Notes: generated by a model not told the origin, from the letters alone. A stretch of 64,000 bases of DNA from Vibrio rumoiensis (GCF_002218045.2 NZ_AP018685.1:744001-808000), one strand, 5' to 3'. Counted from the stretch's first letter, positions 44,253-54,247 are shown. Made by a program: numbers and translations.

Positions 44253-45740
44253 ATGAACAGAGAAATTTTAGCGGTTGTTGAAGCAGTTTCGAATGAAAAA
44301 GCTGTTCCCCGTGAGCGTATTTTTGAAGCATTAGAAATTGCTTTAGCTACGGCAACAAAAAAGAAAAGCCCACACGAAATTGAAGTGCGTGTTGAGATTG
44401 ACCGTAAAACCGGTGATTTCGAAACTTTCCGTCGTTGGTTAGTGGTTGAAGAAGTTGAATTTCCAACTAAGGAAATTTCAATTGAAGCTGCTCAATACGA
44501 TGATGAAACTATCGAGCTTGGTGGCTATATTGAAGATGATATGGAGTCAGTCACTTTTGACCGTATTACGACTCAAACCGCTAAGCAAGTTATCGTCCAG
44601 AAAGTACGTGAAGCTGAGCGCGCTCAAATCGTTGAACAATTTATTGATAACGAAGGTGAGTTAGTAACTGGTGTTGTGAAAAAAGCAACACGTGATGCAG
44701 TTATCGTAGATTTAGGTAATAACGCAGAATCCGTCATTTTACGTGAAGACCAATTACCACGTGAAAACCTACGCCCAGGTGACCGTATTCGCGGCCTTCT
44801 GTATGCAGTTAAGCCAGAAGCTCGTGGTTTCCAACTGTTCTTAACTCGCTCTAAGCCAGAAATGCTGATTGAACTTTTCCGCATTGAAGTGCCAGAAATT
44901 GGTGAAGAACTGATTGAATTAAAAGCAGCCGCTCGCGATCCAGGTTCTCGTGCGAAGATCGCGGTGAAAACTAACGACCGTCGTATTGATCCAGTTGGTG
45001 CTTGTGTTGGTATGCGTGGCGCACGTGTACAAGCGGTATCTGGCGAGCTTGGTGGCGAGCGTATCGATATCGTGCTTTGGGATGATAACCCAGCGCAATT
45101 CGTGATTAACGCAATGGCACCTGCTGATGTGGCTTCAATTATTGTTGATGAAGATTCTCACTCAATGGATATTGCCGTTGAAGCGGATAACCTAGCTCAA
45201 GCGATTGGCCGTAGTGGTCAAAACGTACGTCTAGCATCTCAGCTTACCGGTTGGGAATTGAATGTAATGACGGTGGCTGACTTAAATAGCAAGCACCAAG
45301 AAGAATCGGTAGCCGCTATCGAAAGCTTCGTGAAACATTTAGATATCGAGCAAGATTTTGCCGAGTTACTGGTTGAAGAAGGCTTCTCTACTCTTGAAGA
45401 GATTGCTTACGTTCCAGTAAACGAATTACTAGAAATTGATGGCCTTGAAGAAGAGATGGTTGAAGAACTACGCGTTCGTGCAAAAAATGCATTAACAACT
45501 TTAGCTCTTGCTCAAGAAGAATCATTTGAAGGTTTAGAGCCTGCTGAAGACCTACTTGCTTTAGATGGCTTAGAGCGCGAAATGGCGTTTAAACTCGCAG
45601 CTAAAGGGGTAGTGACTTTAGAAGATTTAGCTGACCAAGGCACCGATGACCTAGAAGGCATCGAAGGCCTAGATGAAGTACGTGCAGGCGAATTAATTAT
45701 GGCCGCGCGTAACATTTGCTGGTTTGGCGACGAAGAATAA
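44253..45740 (+). CDS. nusA: Transcription termination/antitermination factor NusA
   Basis: NusA binds RNA polymerase and nascent RNA, modulating pausing, termination and antitermination. The 495-residue protein has the N-terminal polymerase-binding domain, an S1 domain (from about residue 135, GVVKKATRDAVIVDLG), two KH domains (GACVGMRGARVQAVSGEL; AIGRSGQNVRLASQLTGW), and two acidic C-terminal repeats (FAELLVEEGFSTLEEIAY; EMAFKLAAKGVVTLEDLA) found in gammaproteobacterial NusA. It lies 18 bases after rimP. Confidence 0.99.
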   Translation: MNREILAVVEAVSNEKAVPRERIFEALEIALATATKKKSPHEIEVRVEIDRKTGDFETFRRWLVVEEVEFPTKEISIEAAQYDDETIELGGYIEDDMESVTFDRITTQTAKQVIVQKVREAERAQIVEQFIDNEGELVTGVVKKATRDAVIVDLGNNAESVILREDQLPRENLRPGDRIRGLLYAVKPEARGFQLFLTRSKPEMLIELFRIEVPEIGEELIELKAAARDPGSRAKIAVKTNDRRIDPVGACVGMRGARVQAVSGELGGERIDIVLWDDNPAQFVINAMAPADVASIIVDEDSHSMDIAVEADNLAQAIGRSGQNVRLASQLTGWELNVMTVADLNSKHQEESVAAIESFVKHLDIEQDFAELLVEEGFSTLEEIAYVPVNELLEIDGLEEEMVEELRVRAKNALTTLALAQEESFEGLEPAEDLLALDGLEREMAFKLAAKGVVTLEDLADQGTDDLEGIEGLDEVRAGELIMAARNICWFGDEE

Positions 45741-45762
45741 TTTTCAGCAAGGAGAAAGCAGT

Positions 45763-48444
45763 ATGACAGAACTGACAGTGAAAGCACTAAGTGAAGAAAT
45801 TGGTACTCCAGTTGAGCACTTAGTAGAACAACTTGCTGATGCTGGTATGAAAAAAACCAGTACAGACAGTGTTACTGATGCCGAGAAGCAACAGCTTCTT
45901 GCGCATCTTAAAAAAGGCAACGGTTCAAACAGTGATTCAGAGCCTACTCGTCTTACTTTGCAGCGTAAAACCAAGAGTACATTAAGTGTGTCTGCTGGTG
46001 GCGGTAAAAGTAAAGAAGTACAAGTTGAAGTGCGTAAAAAGCGTACTTATGTGAAGCGTACTGCTGTTGATGAAGAAGCAAAACGTGAAGCTGAAGAACA
46101 AGCCGCACGTGAAGCAGCAGAAATTGCAAAACGCGAAGCGGAAGAAAAAGCAAAATTAGAGGCAGAAGCTAAGGCAAAAGCTGAAGCGGAAGCAAAAGCA
46201 AAGCGTGAAGCTGAAGAAAAAGCGAAACGTGAAGCTGCGGAAAAAGCAAAAGCCGAAGAAGCAAAAGCAGCCGCTAAACGTTCTCCTGAAGAAAAAGCGC
46301 AACATGAAGCTGCTAAAAAAGAAGCAGAAGCATTGAAACGCCGTCAGGAAGAAGAAGCTCAACGTAAAGCAGAACAAGAAGCACAAAAATTGGTAGAAGA
46401 AGCACGTAAGTTAGCAGAAGAAAACGAAGCTCGTTGGTCTGAAGAAGAGAAGAAGAAAAAAGAATCTGAAAACTCTGATTACCACGTTACGACAAACAAA
46501 CACGCACGTGATGCTGAAGATGAAGCCGATCGCCGCAGTGAAGCAAGCCGTCGTAAGAAGAAAAAACCAGCGAAAAAAGAAGAAGAACGCTTTAGTGGGC
46601 GTAATGCTCGCGGTGGTCGTAACCGTAAAGGTAAATTGGCTAAGCCGACATCTATGCAGCAAGGGTTTGATAAAAATGCCACTGTAGCAAAAGCCGATGT
46701 TGTGATTGGCGAGACGATCGTTGTGTCTGAACTGGCGAATAAAATGTCAGTGAAAGGGACTGAAGTCATTAAAACCATGATGAAGATGGGCGCAATGGCG
46801 ACCATCAACCAAGTGATCGACCAAGAAACAGCGGCATTAGTGGCTGAAGAAATGGGTCACAAAGTGGTTCTTCGTAAAGAAAATGAATTAGAAGAAGCGA
46901 TTTTATCTGATCGTGACAATACAACAGAAGCTGTGCCTCGCGCGCCAGTTGTTACTATCATGGGTCACGTTGACCACGGTAAAACATCAACACTTGATTA
47001 TATTCGTCGTAGTCGTGTTGCATCAGGTGAAGCGGGTGGTATTACTCAGCACATCGGTGCTTATCATGTTGAAACTGACAATGGCATGATCACCTTCTTG
47101 GATACTCCAGGACACGCCGCATTTACGTCAATGCGTGCTCGTGGTGCTCAAGCGACAGATATCGTAGTACTTGTTGTGGCTGCCGATGATGGTGTGATGC
47201 CACAAACTGTTGAAGCGATTCAACACGCAAAAGCAGCGGGTGTACCTCTGATTATTGCGGTTAACAAAATCGATAAAGAAGATGCAAATCCAGATAACGT
47301 TAAAAATGAGCTTGCTCAATATGACGTAATCCCAGAAGAGTGGGGCGGCGAAAACATGTTCGTTCATATCTCTGCTAAAACGGGTGAAAATATCGATGGG
47401 CTTCTTGAAGCTATCTTGTTACAAGCAGAAGTTTTAGAGCTTAAAGCAGTAACCGATGGTATGGCTTCTGGTGTTGTCGTTGAATCTCGTCTTGATAAAG
47501 GTCGTGGTCCAGTTGCAACGGTTCTTGTTCAAGCGGGTACGTTACGCAAAGGTGATATCGTATTATGTGGTCAAGAATATGGTCGTATCCGCGCGATGCG
47601 TGATGAGAATGGTCAAGAGATCACAGAAGCGGGTCCTTCAATGCCTGCTGAGATTCTTGGTTTATCAGGTGTACCGGCTTCTGGTGATGAAGCAACAGTA
47701 GTACGTGATGAGCGTAAAGCACGTGAAGTTGCGAACTATCGTCAAGGTAAATTCCGTGACGTGAAACTAGCTCGTCAGCAAAAATCGAAACTTGAAAACA
47801 TGTTCTCTAACATGGAAGCAGGTGAAGTTGCTGAGCTTAACGTGGTACTGAAAGCTGACGTTCAAGGTTCAGTTGAAGCGATCGCTGATTCACTACGTAA
47901 ACTTTCTACGGATGAAGTGAAAGTGAATATTGTAGGTTCAGGCGTTGGTGGTATTACTGAAACTGATGCAGTACTTGCAGCCGCTTCTAACGCTATTATC
48001 CTTGGCTTTAACGTACGTGCTGATGCTTCTGCTCGCCGTACTGTTGAGAATGAAAGCTTAGACTTACGTTACTACTCAATCATTTATCAATTGATTGACG
48101 AAGTTAAATTGGCGATGGGCGGTATGCTTGCTCCTGAATTTAAACAAGAGATCATTGGTCTTGCGGAAGTTCGTGATGTCTTCAAGTCACCTAAACTAGG
48201 CGCTATCGCTGGTTGTATGGTAACTGAAGGCGTGATTAAGCGTAGCAACCCAATCCGTGTACTTCGTGATAACGTGGTTATTTATGAAGGTGAGCTTGAG
48301 TCTTTACGTCGCTTTAAAGATGACGTACAAGAAGTTCGTAACGGTTACGAGTGTGGTATCGGCGTTAAGAACTATAATGATGTTCGTGCTGGAGACCAAA
48401 TCGAAGTATTCGAAATCGTTGAGATTAAGCGTACTCTTGATTAA
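45763..48444 (+). CDS. infB: Translation initiation factor IF-2
   Basis: IF-2 is the GTPase that brings initiator tRNA to the 30S subunit and promotes subunit joining. ATG at 45763 (AAGGAG ribosome-binding site) gives 893 residues. After a small N-terminal IF2-N domain (TVKALSEEIGTPVEHLVEQL) comes a long Lys/Glu/Ala-rich helical segment of about 180 residues, a second IF2-N domain, then the G domain with G1 GHVDHGKT (residues 401-408), DTPGH and NKID, and the beta-barrel and C-terminal domains. Shorter isoforms from internal starts, known in E. coli, are possible. rbfA follows in the operon. Confidence 0.99.
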   Translation: MTELTVKALSEEIGTPVEHLVEQLADAGMKKTSTDSVTDAEKQQLLAHLKKGNGSNSDSEPTRLTLQRKTKSTLSVSAGGGKSKEVQVEVRKKRTYVKRTAVDEEAKREAEEQAAREAAEIAKREAEEKAKLEAEAKAKAEAEAKAKREAEEKAKREAAEKAKAEEAKAAAKRSPEEKAQHEAAKKEAEALKRRQEEEAQRKAEQEAQKLVEEARKLAEENEARWSEEEKKKKESENSDYHVTTNKHARDAEDEADRRSEASRRKKKKPAKKEEERFSGRNARGGRNRKGKLAKPTSMQQGFDKNATVAKADVVIGETIVVSELANKMSVKGTEVIKTMMKMGAMATINQVIDQETAALVAEEMGHKVVLRKENELEEAILSDRDNTTEAVPRAPVVTIMGHVDHGKTSTLDYIRRSRVASGEAGGITQHIGAYHVETDNGMITFLDTPGHAAFTSMRARGAQATDIVVLVVAADDGVMPQTVEAIQHAKAAGVPLIIAVNKIDKEDANPDNVKNELAQYDVIPEEWGGENMFVHISAKTGENIDGLLEAILLQAEVLELKAVTDGMASGVVVESRLDKGRGPVATVLVQAGTLRKGDIVLCGQEYGRIRAMRDENGQEITEAGPSMPAEILGLSGVPASGDEATVVRDERKAREVANYRQGKFRDVKLARQQKSKLENMFSNMEAGEVAELNVVLKADVQGSVEAIADSLRKLSTDEVKVNIVGSGVGGITETDAVLAAASNAIILGFNVRADASARRTVENESLDLRYYSIIYQLIDEVKLAMGGMLAPEFKQEIIGLAEVRDVFKSPKLGAIAGCMVTEGVIKRSNPIRVLRDNVVIYEGELESLRRFKDDVQEVRNGYECGIGVKNYNDVRAGDQIEVFEIVEIKRTLD

Positions 48445-48571
48445 TCAAGTTTCATTACCTTTTAAAGGTATATGACGAACGGTTGTTTAATACACCATGG
48501 GGAGCATTATGTGCTCCCCATTCTTTCTGTAGAAACACTCTAAATTTGAGTGAACAGATGTGAGAAAAGAT

Positions 48572-48973
48572 ATGTCAAAAGAATTTAGTCGTGCACAACG
48601 AGTTGCACAGCAGTTACAAAAAGAATTAGCGTCAATCTTGCAGCGTGACGTACGTGATTCACGTATTGGTATGGTGACTATTTCTGACGTAGAAGTGTCA
48701 CGTGACCTTGCTTATGCCAAAGTTTTTGTGACCTTCTTTTGTGTCGGTGAGCAAACTCCTGAATCGAGCTTAGCAGCCTTGAAAGAACATGAAGTTGCTG
48801 TGCGTATGGCACTAGGTAAGCGTATTCGCCTACGCCTAACACCAGAAGTTCGCTTTACTTATGACAACACACTGGTTGAAGGTATGCGTATGTCTAACCT
48901 TGTGAGTGAAGTTGTCAGCAAAGATAACAAGCGTAAAAAAGAAGCTGGTCGTGAGGACGAAGGAGAAGAGTAA
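48572..48973 (+). CDS. rbfA: Ribosome-binding factor A
   Basis: RbfA is a KH-fold 30S assembly and cold-shock factor. ATG at 48572 gives 133 residues beginning MSKEFSRAQRVAQQLQKEL; an in-frame GTG at 48560 is less likely. Other conserved parts are DSRIGMVTISDVEVSRDLAYAKVFV and LTPEVRFTYDNTL. Its stop codon shares a base with the truB start (TAATG), so translation is coupled. Confidence 0.97.
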   Translation: MSKEFSRAQRVAQQLQKELASILQRDVRDSRIGMVTISDVEVSRDLAYAKVFVTFFCVGEQTPESSLAALKEHEVAVRMALGKRIRLRLTPEVRFTYDNTLVEGMRMSNLVSEVVSKDNKRKKEAGREDEGEE

Positions 48974-49908
48974 TGGCTCGTAGACGTCGTGGTCGTCCTA
49001 TAGATGGCGTTTTATTACTAGATAAACCAACCAGTATCAGCTCAAATGATGCGCTGCAAAAAGTGAAGCGACTCTATTTTGCTGAAAAAGCAGGCCATAC
49101 TGGTGCACTCGATCCACTCGCTACTGGGATGCTGCCTATTTGTTTAGGTGAAGCAACCAAGTTCTCTCAATTCTTACTCGATTCTGATAAGCGTTATCGT
49201 GTGATCGCCAAATTAGGTGAGCGAACTGATACTTCGGATTCGGATGGTGAGGTCGTGCAAACTCGTGATGTGAAAATTGACCGTGGGTTACTTGAACGTT
49301 GTATTGCGAAATTTCGTGGCACAACCGATCAAATTCCATCGATGTTTTCAGCGCTAAAATACCAAGGCAAGCCTTTGTATGAATATGCACGTCAAGGTAT
49401 TGAAGTACCACGAGAGTCGCGCAAAATTACGGTGTTTGAGATTACCTTGCTTCGATTTGAAGGGCATGAAGTTGAGATGGAAGTACATTGCTCAAAAGGC
49501 ACTTACATCCGAACTATCGTGGATGACTTGGGCGAAATGCTAGGTTGTGGTGCTCATGTAACTTACCTACGTCGAGTCGGTGTTGCTCGTTATCCCTATG
49601 AGAAAATGGTCACGCTTGAGCAGCTTGAAGCCTTGTTAGAACAAGCTCGTGAACAAGATATTGAACCGCGTGAATTACTTGATCCATTGTTATTACCAAT
49701 GGATACCGCGGTGGAAGATCTTCCAGAAGTGAATATGAACCTAGCGTTGGCTGAGTTAGCTCAACACGGCCAACCAGTGCAAGTTTCTGGTGCTCCAGCT
49801 GAAGGGGTGGTTCGTATGACGATGGGAGAAGAGCGTACCTTTATTGGTGTGGCTAATATCGATGATGATGGACGTGTCGCACCGAAAAGACTCGTGGTGT
49901 TTAGATAA
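48973..49908 (+). CDS. truB: tRNA pseudouridine(55) synthase TruB
   Basis: TruB makes the universal pseudouridine-55 in the tRNA T-loop and is also a tRNA chaperone. The 311-residue protein has the GVLLLDKPTSISSN opening, the catalytic Asp47 in GHTGALDPLATGM, the KRYRVIAKLGERTDTSD strand and a C-terminal PUA-like domain. The start overlaps the rbfA stop by one base. Confidence 0.98.
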   Translation: MARRRRGRPIDGVLLLDKPTSISSNDALQKVKRLYFAEKAGHTGALDPLATGMLPICLGEATKFSQFLLDSDKRYRVIAKLGERTDTSDSDGEVVQTRDVKIDRGLLERCIAKFRGTTDQIPSMFSALKYQGKPLYEYARQGIEVPRESRKITVFEITLLRFEGHEVEMEVHCSKGTYIRTIVDDLGEMLGCGAHVTYLRRVGVARYPYEKMVTLEQLEALLEQAREQDIEPRELLDPLLLPMDTAVEDLPEVNMNLALAELAQHGQPVQVSGAPAEGVVRMTMGEERTFIGVANIDDDGRVAPKRLVVFR

Positions 49909-49926
49909 AGAGCGGAAGCGTAAGAG

Positions 49927-50053
49927 ATCGACTCTCGTGGCTCGGACGCTTCTCTTCTCGTATATCGAAAAAGCGGTCTGTGGTCGTTGACAGGCTAGCT
50001 AATCACATTAAAACGCACCTCGAGCAACGTAGCGCCCGAAGCTCAAGCCTCGT
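49927..50053. repeat. CGAG-rich intergenic repeat pair upstream of rpsO
   Basis: ATCGACTCTCGTGGCTCGGA (49927-49946) with CGCTTCTCTTCTCGTATATCGA, and CGAGCAACGTAGCGCCCGAA (50021-50040) with GCTCAAGCCTCGTG, resemble in opposite orientations the tracts at 20490, 26902 and 33030. The rpsO promoter and leader must lie in or after this tract. Confidence 0.55.
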
Positions 50054-50182
50054 GAATATTTTTTTAGATATGAAACTCTTTGCTTTTACGGTTTCATTCA
50101 TCTATAATCCGCGCTTCGCGTGTCGGCTGAATCAGAGATTGGCTGACACATTTTATAAACTACTCTTAATTAGGAGAGCATT

Positions 50183-50452
50183 ATGTCTCTGAATGCAGAA
50201 ACTAAAGCAGCAATCGTTGCAGATTACGCACAAGCTGAAGGCGATACTGGTTCACCAGAAGTACAAGTAGCACTACTTACTGCTTCTATCAACCACCTAC
50301 AAGGTCACTTCGCTGATCACAAACACGATCACCACAGCCGTCGCGGTCTACTACGTATGGTTTCTCGTCGTCGTAAACTTCTAGATTACCTAAAAGGTAA
50401 AGACCTAGATCGTTACTTCGCTCTAATCAAGCGTCTTGGCCTACGTCGTTAA
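50183..50452 (+). CDS. rpsO: 30S ribosomal protein S15 (uS15)
   Basis: This primary 16S-binding protein is also an autoregulator in E. coli through a leader pseudoknot. The 89-residue sequence contains GSPEVQVALLTASINHLQGH and the DHHSRRGLLRMVSRRRKLLDY signature. An AGGAG ribosome-binding site precedes the ATG. It stands between truB and pnp, as in most gammaproteobacteria. Confidence 0.99.
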   Translation: MSLNAETKAAIVADYAQAEGDTGSPEVQVALLTASINHLQGHFADHKHDHHSRRGLLRMVSRRRKLLDYLKGKDLDRYFALIKRLGLRR

Positions 50453-50553
50453 TTCGTCGTTTGGTTTAAAACCAAGATTAGAAAGCATTTGTTTTATTGA
50501 TTTGCTGCTTGCTTGAATTTCAACAAGCGAAGAAAAATAAACAGATACTTGAT

Positions 50554-50581
50554 AAAAAAGGAGCCTCGGCTCCTTTTTTTG
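50554..50581 (+). terminator. rpsO terminator
   Basis: AAAAAAGGAGCC (50554-50565) pairs with GGCTCCTTTTTTT with a two-base apex (effectively a tetraloop), giving a compact GC-core hairpin with a long T run. Confidence 0.9.
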
Positions 50582-50719
50582 TGCGTGTAATTTAGGTTAT
50601 CTCTACATTATCTAGCGCTGAAATAAGACATTTCGACCTAAGTGGTTTATACTACGTCTCGTTTGTTTTAGTTAACAAATCTTCTTTTGGTTAAAAATAA
50701 AATAAACCTCTGTTGATTA

Positions 50720-50843
50720 ACTTTACAGTCACCGATGTCGACCATGAAGGTCGCGACTAATAACAGCCTTTTCCCGTATCGCTTTTTCATTATAGAGCGA
50801 GTGACATTAAGAGAATTCTGCTATTAGTCGCGATTGGTAAAGT
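50720..50843 (+). promoter_or_regulatory. pnp leader long hairpin (probable RNase III/PNPase autoregulation site)
   Basis: In the 312 bases between the rpsO terminator and pnp, CGCGACTAATAACAG (50752-50766) pairs with CTGCTATTAGTCGCG (50818-50832), 14 of 15 positions. Further out ACTTTAC (50720-50726) pairs with GTAAAGT (50837-50843). The inner part can also pair (CGC/GCG near 50780-50800). E. coli pnp has a comparable leader hairpin cut by RNase III and then used by PNPase to destabilise its own mRNA. A similar role here is inference from position and shape. Confidence 0.7.
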
Positions 50844-50893
50844 AGTCACAGAGTATTGATATACTTTGAAATTATTAAATTAAGGATCTTTAC

Positions 50894-53008
50894 GTGAAAG
50901 CAATCGTAAAAAAATTCCAGTACGGTAACCATACCGTTACTTTAGAAACTGGCGTAATGGCTCGCCAAGCAACTGCAGCTGTTATGGCAAGCATGGATGA
51001 CACTTCAGTATTTGTTTCTGTTGTGGCTAAAAAAGACGCGGTTGAAGGTCAAGATTTCTTCCCGCTAACAGTGAACTACCAAGAGCGTACCTATGCTGCT
51101 GGTAAAATTCCTGGTGGTTTCTTCAAGCGTGAAGGTCGTCCTTCTGAAGGCGAAACTCTAACCGCTCGTCTAATTGACCGTCCAATTCGTCCACTTTTCC
51201 CGGATGCATTTAAAAACGAAGTTCAAGTGATTGCGACTGTGGTTTCTGTAAACCCAGACATTCAGCCTGATATGATCACGATGATCGCAACTTCAGCGGC
51301 ATTAGCTATCTCTGGTGTACCATTCAATGGTCCAATCGGTGCGGCACGTGTTGGTCACATCAATGGTGAGCTAGTGCTTAACCCAAGCCAAACTGAGCTT
51401 GAGTCTTCTAAACTTGATCTAGTGGTAGCTGGTACAGCTGGCGCAGTATTAATGGTTGAATCAGAAGCTGACAACCTAACTGAAGAAGAAATGCTAGCGG
51501 CAGTTGTTTACGGTCACGACCAACAACAAGTTGTGATCTCTGCCATCAATGAGTTTGCTGCTGAAGTGGCGACTCCTGCGTGGGATTGGACTGCACCGGC
51601 TGAAAATACAGAACTAAAAGCAAAAATTGCAGAGCTAGCAGAAAGCGAATTAGTTGAAGCTTACCAAATCACTGAAAAGATGGCGCGTTATGACCGTATC
51701 CATCAGCTTGGTAATGAAGTAAAAGAAAAGCTACTAGCTGAAAACGAAGAATTGAATCCAAAAGAAATTCACACGATTTTCCATGATTTGGAAAAAACAG
51801 TTGTACGTAGCCGCATTATTGCTGGCCAACCACGTATCGATGGTCGTGAAAAAGACATGGTTCGTGCACTAGACGTTCGCACTGGCGTTCTTCCTCGTAC
51901 CCACGGTTCTTCTTTGTTTACTCGTGGTGAAACTCAAGCACTTGTTACTGCAACGCTTGGCACACAACGTGATGCACAAATCATTGATAGCCTATTAGGT
52001 GAGAAGAAAGATCACTTCCTTCTACACTACAACTTCCCTCCATACTGTGTAGGTGAAACGGGTTTTGTTGGTTCACCTAAGCGTCGTGAAATTGGCCATG
52101 GTAAATTAGCGAAACGTGGTATTGCTGCGGTAATGCCTTCTGTTGAAGAATTCCCATACACAGTACGTATCGTTTCAGAAATCACTGAATCAAATGGTTC
52201 GTCTTCAATGGCGTCTGTTTGTGGTACTTCTCTTGCGCTTATGGATGCGGGTGTACCAATTAAAGCTTCTGTTGCAGGTATCGCAATGGGTCTTGTTAAA
52301 GAAGGCGACGATTTCGTTGTTCTTTCTGATATCCTTGGCGACGAAGATCACCTAGGTGACATGGACTTTAAAGTAGCGGGTACTAACGAAGGTATCACTG
52401 CGCTGCAAATGGATATCAAAATCGAAGGTATCACTAAAGAAATCATGCAAATTGCGCTTAACCAAGCACAAGGTGCACGTAAGCACATCCTTTCTGTAAT
52501 GGATGAAGCGATTTCTGGTGCTCGTGAAGAGATTTCTGAATTTGCTCCACGTATCTACACCATGAAGATCAGCTCTGAGAAAATCAAAGACGTGATCGGT
52601 AAAGGTGGTGCTGTGATTCGTGCGCTTACTGAAGAGACTGGTACGACAATCGAAATCGATGACGACGGTACAATCAAAATTGCAGCAACTGAAGGTAAAG
52701 CGGCGAAAGAAGCGATTCGTCGTATTGAAGAAATCACTGCTGAAGTTGAAGTGGGCCGTATTTACTCTGGTAAAGTGGCGCGTCTTGCCGACTTTGGTGC
52801 CTTCGTAACGATTCTTCCTGGTAAAGATGGTTTAGTACACATTTCTCAAATCGCTGATAAGCGTATCGAAAAAGTGTCTGACTACCTATCTGAAGGTCAA
52901 GAAGTTCAAGTTAAAGTACTTGAGATTGATCGCCAAGGTCGCGTACGTCTAAGCATGAAAGAAGCGGTAGAAACAACTGAAGCACCGGCTGAACCATCAG
53001 CTGAGTAA
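50894..53008 (+). CDS. pnp: Polyribonucleotide nucleotidyltransferase (PNPase)
   Basis: PNPase is the phosphorolytic 3'-5' exoribonuclease of the RNA degradosome. The 704-residue protein has two RNase PH domains separated by a helical domain. The second carries GDEDHLGDMDFKVAG with the catalytic aspartates; a KH domain (KDVIGKGGAVIRAL) and a C-terminal S1 domain (GKVARLADFGAFVTILPGKD) follow. E. coli PNPase is 711 residues. Start is GTG at 50894 after an AAGGAT ribosome-binding site. Confidence 0.99.
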   Translation: MKAIVKKFQYGNHTVTLETGVMARQATAAVMASMDDTSVFVSVVAKKDAVEGQDFFPLTVNYQERTYAAGKIPGGFFKREGRPSEGETLTARLIDRPIRPLFPDAFKNEVQVIATVVSVNPDIQPDMITMIATSAALAISGVPFNGPIGAARVGHINGELVLNPSQTELESSKLDLVVAGTAGAVLMVESEADNLTEEEMLAAVVYGHDQQQVVISAINEFAAEVATPAWDWTAPAENTELKAKIAELAESELVEAYQITEKMARYDRIHQLGNEVKEKLLAENEELNPKEIHTIFHDLEKTVVRSRIIAGQPRIDGREKDMVRALDVRTGVLPRTHGSSLFTRGETQALVTATLGTQRDAQIIDSLLGEKKDHFLLHYNFPPYCVGETGFVGSPKRREIGHGKLAKRGIAAVMPSVEEFPYTVRIVSEITESNGSSSMASVCGTSLALMDAGVPIKASVAGIAMGLVKEGDDFVVLSDILGDEDHLGDMDFKVAGTNEGITALQMDIKIEGITKEIMQIALNQAQGARKHILSVMDEAISGAREEISEFAPRIYTMKISSEKIKDVIGKGGAVIRALTEETGTTIEIDDDGTIKIAATEGKAAKEAIRRIEEITAEVEVGRIYSGKVARLADFGAFVTILPGKDGLVHISQIADKRIEKVSDYLSEGQEVQVKVLEIDRQGRVRLSMKEAVETTEAPAEPSAE

Positions 53009-53032
53009 GTTGTCTTAATTTAGACGCTGATA

Positions 53033-53060
53033 AGAGAGGGGCTTCGGCTCCTCTTTTTTT
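53033..53060 (+). terminator. pnp terminator
   Basis: AGAGGGGC pairs with GCTCCTCT (one mismatch) around a TTCG tetraloop, followed by a run of Ts. Confidence 0.9.
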
Positions 53061-53257
53061 ATACGCATTTTAAAATATCATTTGAACGCCATGCGTTCTT
53101 TAGTATCAATATAACATTGGGCTTACCTCATCCCTGTTCTACTTTATAAGAAGTGGTGACGAGAGGGAACAAGGTGTATATTGGTGGCTAACACCATGTC
53201 ACTAAAGTGATATTCGTATATGCAAGAACAGTTATACTGCAGAGGAGCACGTTATTC

Positions 53258-54247
53258 GTGAAATATGTTAAATGGTTTAGCCTGATTGCCGCCTTCTTTT
53301 TAATGGGATGTGCCAATCAAGGTAACTCTTCAAGCTCATGGGCATATCCGCCTCTTGCGATTCCATTGCAGCCTTCTATTCAGCAAGAGCTTCAGATCGC
53401 GCGTCTAAATCAATTGTTAACTCGAAAAGATGTTAGCCAGAATGTACGTGCTCAGATGTTTGCCGAACGTGGTCGTTTTTTAGATAGCGTTGGCTTATCT
53501 GATTTAGCGCGCATAGACTACGAACGCTCTTTAAAATTAAACCCTGCACAATCGGAAGTCTTTAACGTACTTGGTGTTTACTTTACCCAAACGAGTGATT
53601 ATGACTCTGCGTTTGATGCCTTTGATTCGAGTTTAGAGCTTGATCCAAATAATGAATATGCTGAGCGTAACCGTGCCATCGCTTTATATTATGCCGACCG
53701 TAATTCTCTAGCACTTCAAGATATGACCAGTAATTATGAAAAGGATCCTTCTGACCCTTATCGTGCTTTATGGTTGTTCTACATTCAACGTGAAGATAAT
53801 GCAGAGAAAGCAACCGCTGATCTTCAACAGCGTTATGATCAGAAAGATGATCAATGGGGGTGGAATTTAGTTGGTATGACTCTAGGTAAGCTTAGCGAAG
53901 GTGAAGTACTAGAATCGGTTGCGATGAGTACGCAAAATAATGTTGAACTCGCCCAAAAGCTGACAGAAGTGTATTTTTATTTAGCGAAGAATTACCAATA
54001 TAAAGGTGACTACTCTAATGCTATTGCGTTATACAAATTAACCATTTCAATGAATGTATATGAGTTCTCTGAACATCGTTATGCTTTCTTAGAATTAGGC
54101 CGTATTTTTAAGTCTATTCAAGCTGAGCGCGCTGAAGCAAAGAAAGAAGCGAGTAAAGGTCGGGAGAGCGAAGAAAGCAAGCCGTTACCACAGCAAGAAT
54201 CAAATCAACCATTACAAACCTATCAAGCGCCTAAGCTAAGTGCTTAA
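53258..54247 (+). CDS. nlpI: Lipoprotein NlpI
   Basis: NlpI is a TPR outer-membrane lipoprotein that in E. coli adapts the Prc protease and organises peptidoglycan hydrolase complexes. GTG at 53258 gives 329 residues with a lipoprotein signal (KYVKWFSLIAAFFLMGC, Cys18) and a GAGGAG ribosome-binding site about 10 bases upstream; an upstream extension to 53207 would bury the signal. TPR-like repeats cover residues about 65-260 (SEVFNVLGVYFTQTSDYDSA; DYSNAIALYKLTISMN). The C-terminal tail is Lys/Glu/Gln-rich. It follows pnp, as in E. coli. Confidence 0.95.
   Translation: MKYVKWFSLIAAFFLMGCANQGNSSSSWAYPPLAIPLQPSIQQELQIARLNQLLTRKDVSQNVRAQMFAERGRFLDSVGLSDLARIDYERSLKLNPAQSEVFNVLGVYFTQTSDYDSAFDAFDSSLELDPNNEYAERNRAIALYYADRNSLALQDMTSNYEKDPSDPYRALWLFYIQREDNAEKATADLQQRYDQKDDQWGWNLVGMTLGKLSEGEVLESVAMSTQNNVELAQKLTEVYFYLAKNYQYKGDYSNAIALYKLTISMNVYEFSEHRYAFLELGRIFKSIQAERAEAKKEASKGRESEESKPLPQQESNQPLQTYQAPKLSA

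Noticed and set aside
46153..46662. Minus-strand open frames rich in Phe, Leu and Cys within infB.
   Set aside because: They are antisense to the Lys/Glu/Ala-rich IF-2 linker; codon composition explains the open frames.
49980..50192. A 70-codon plus-strand frame between truB and rpsO.
   Set aside because: It runs through the CGAG repeat and overlaps the rpsO start, with no ribosome-binding site or recognisable domain.
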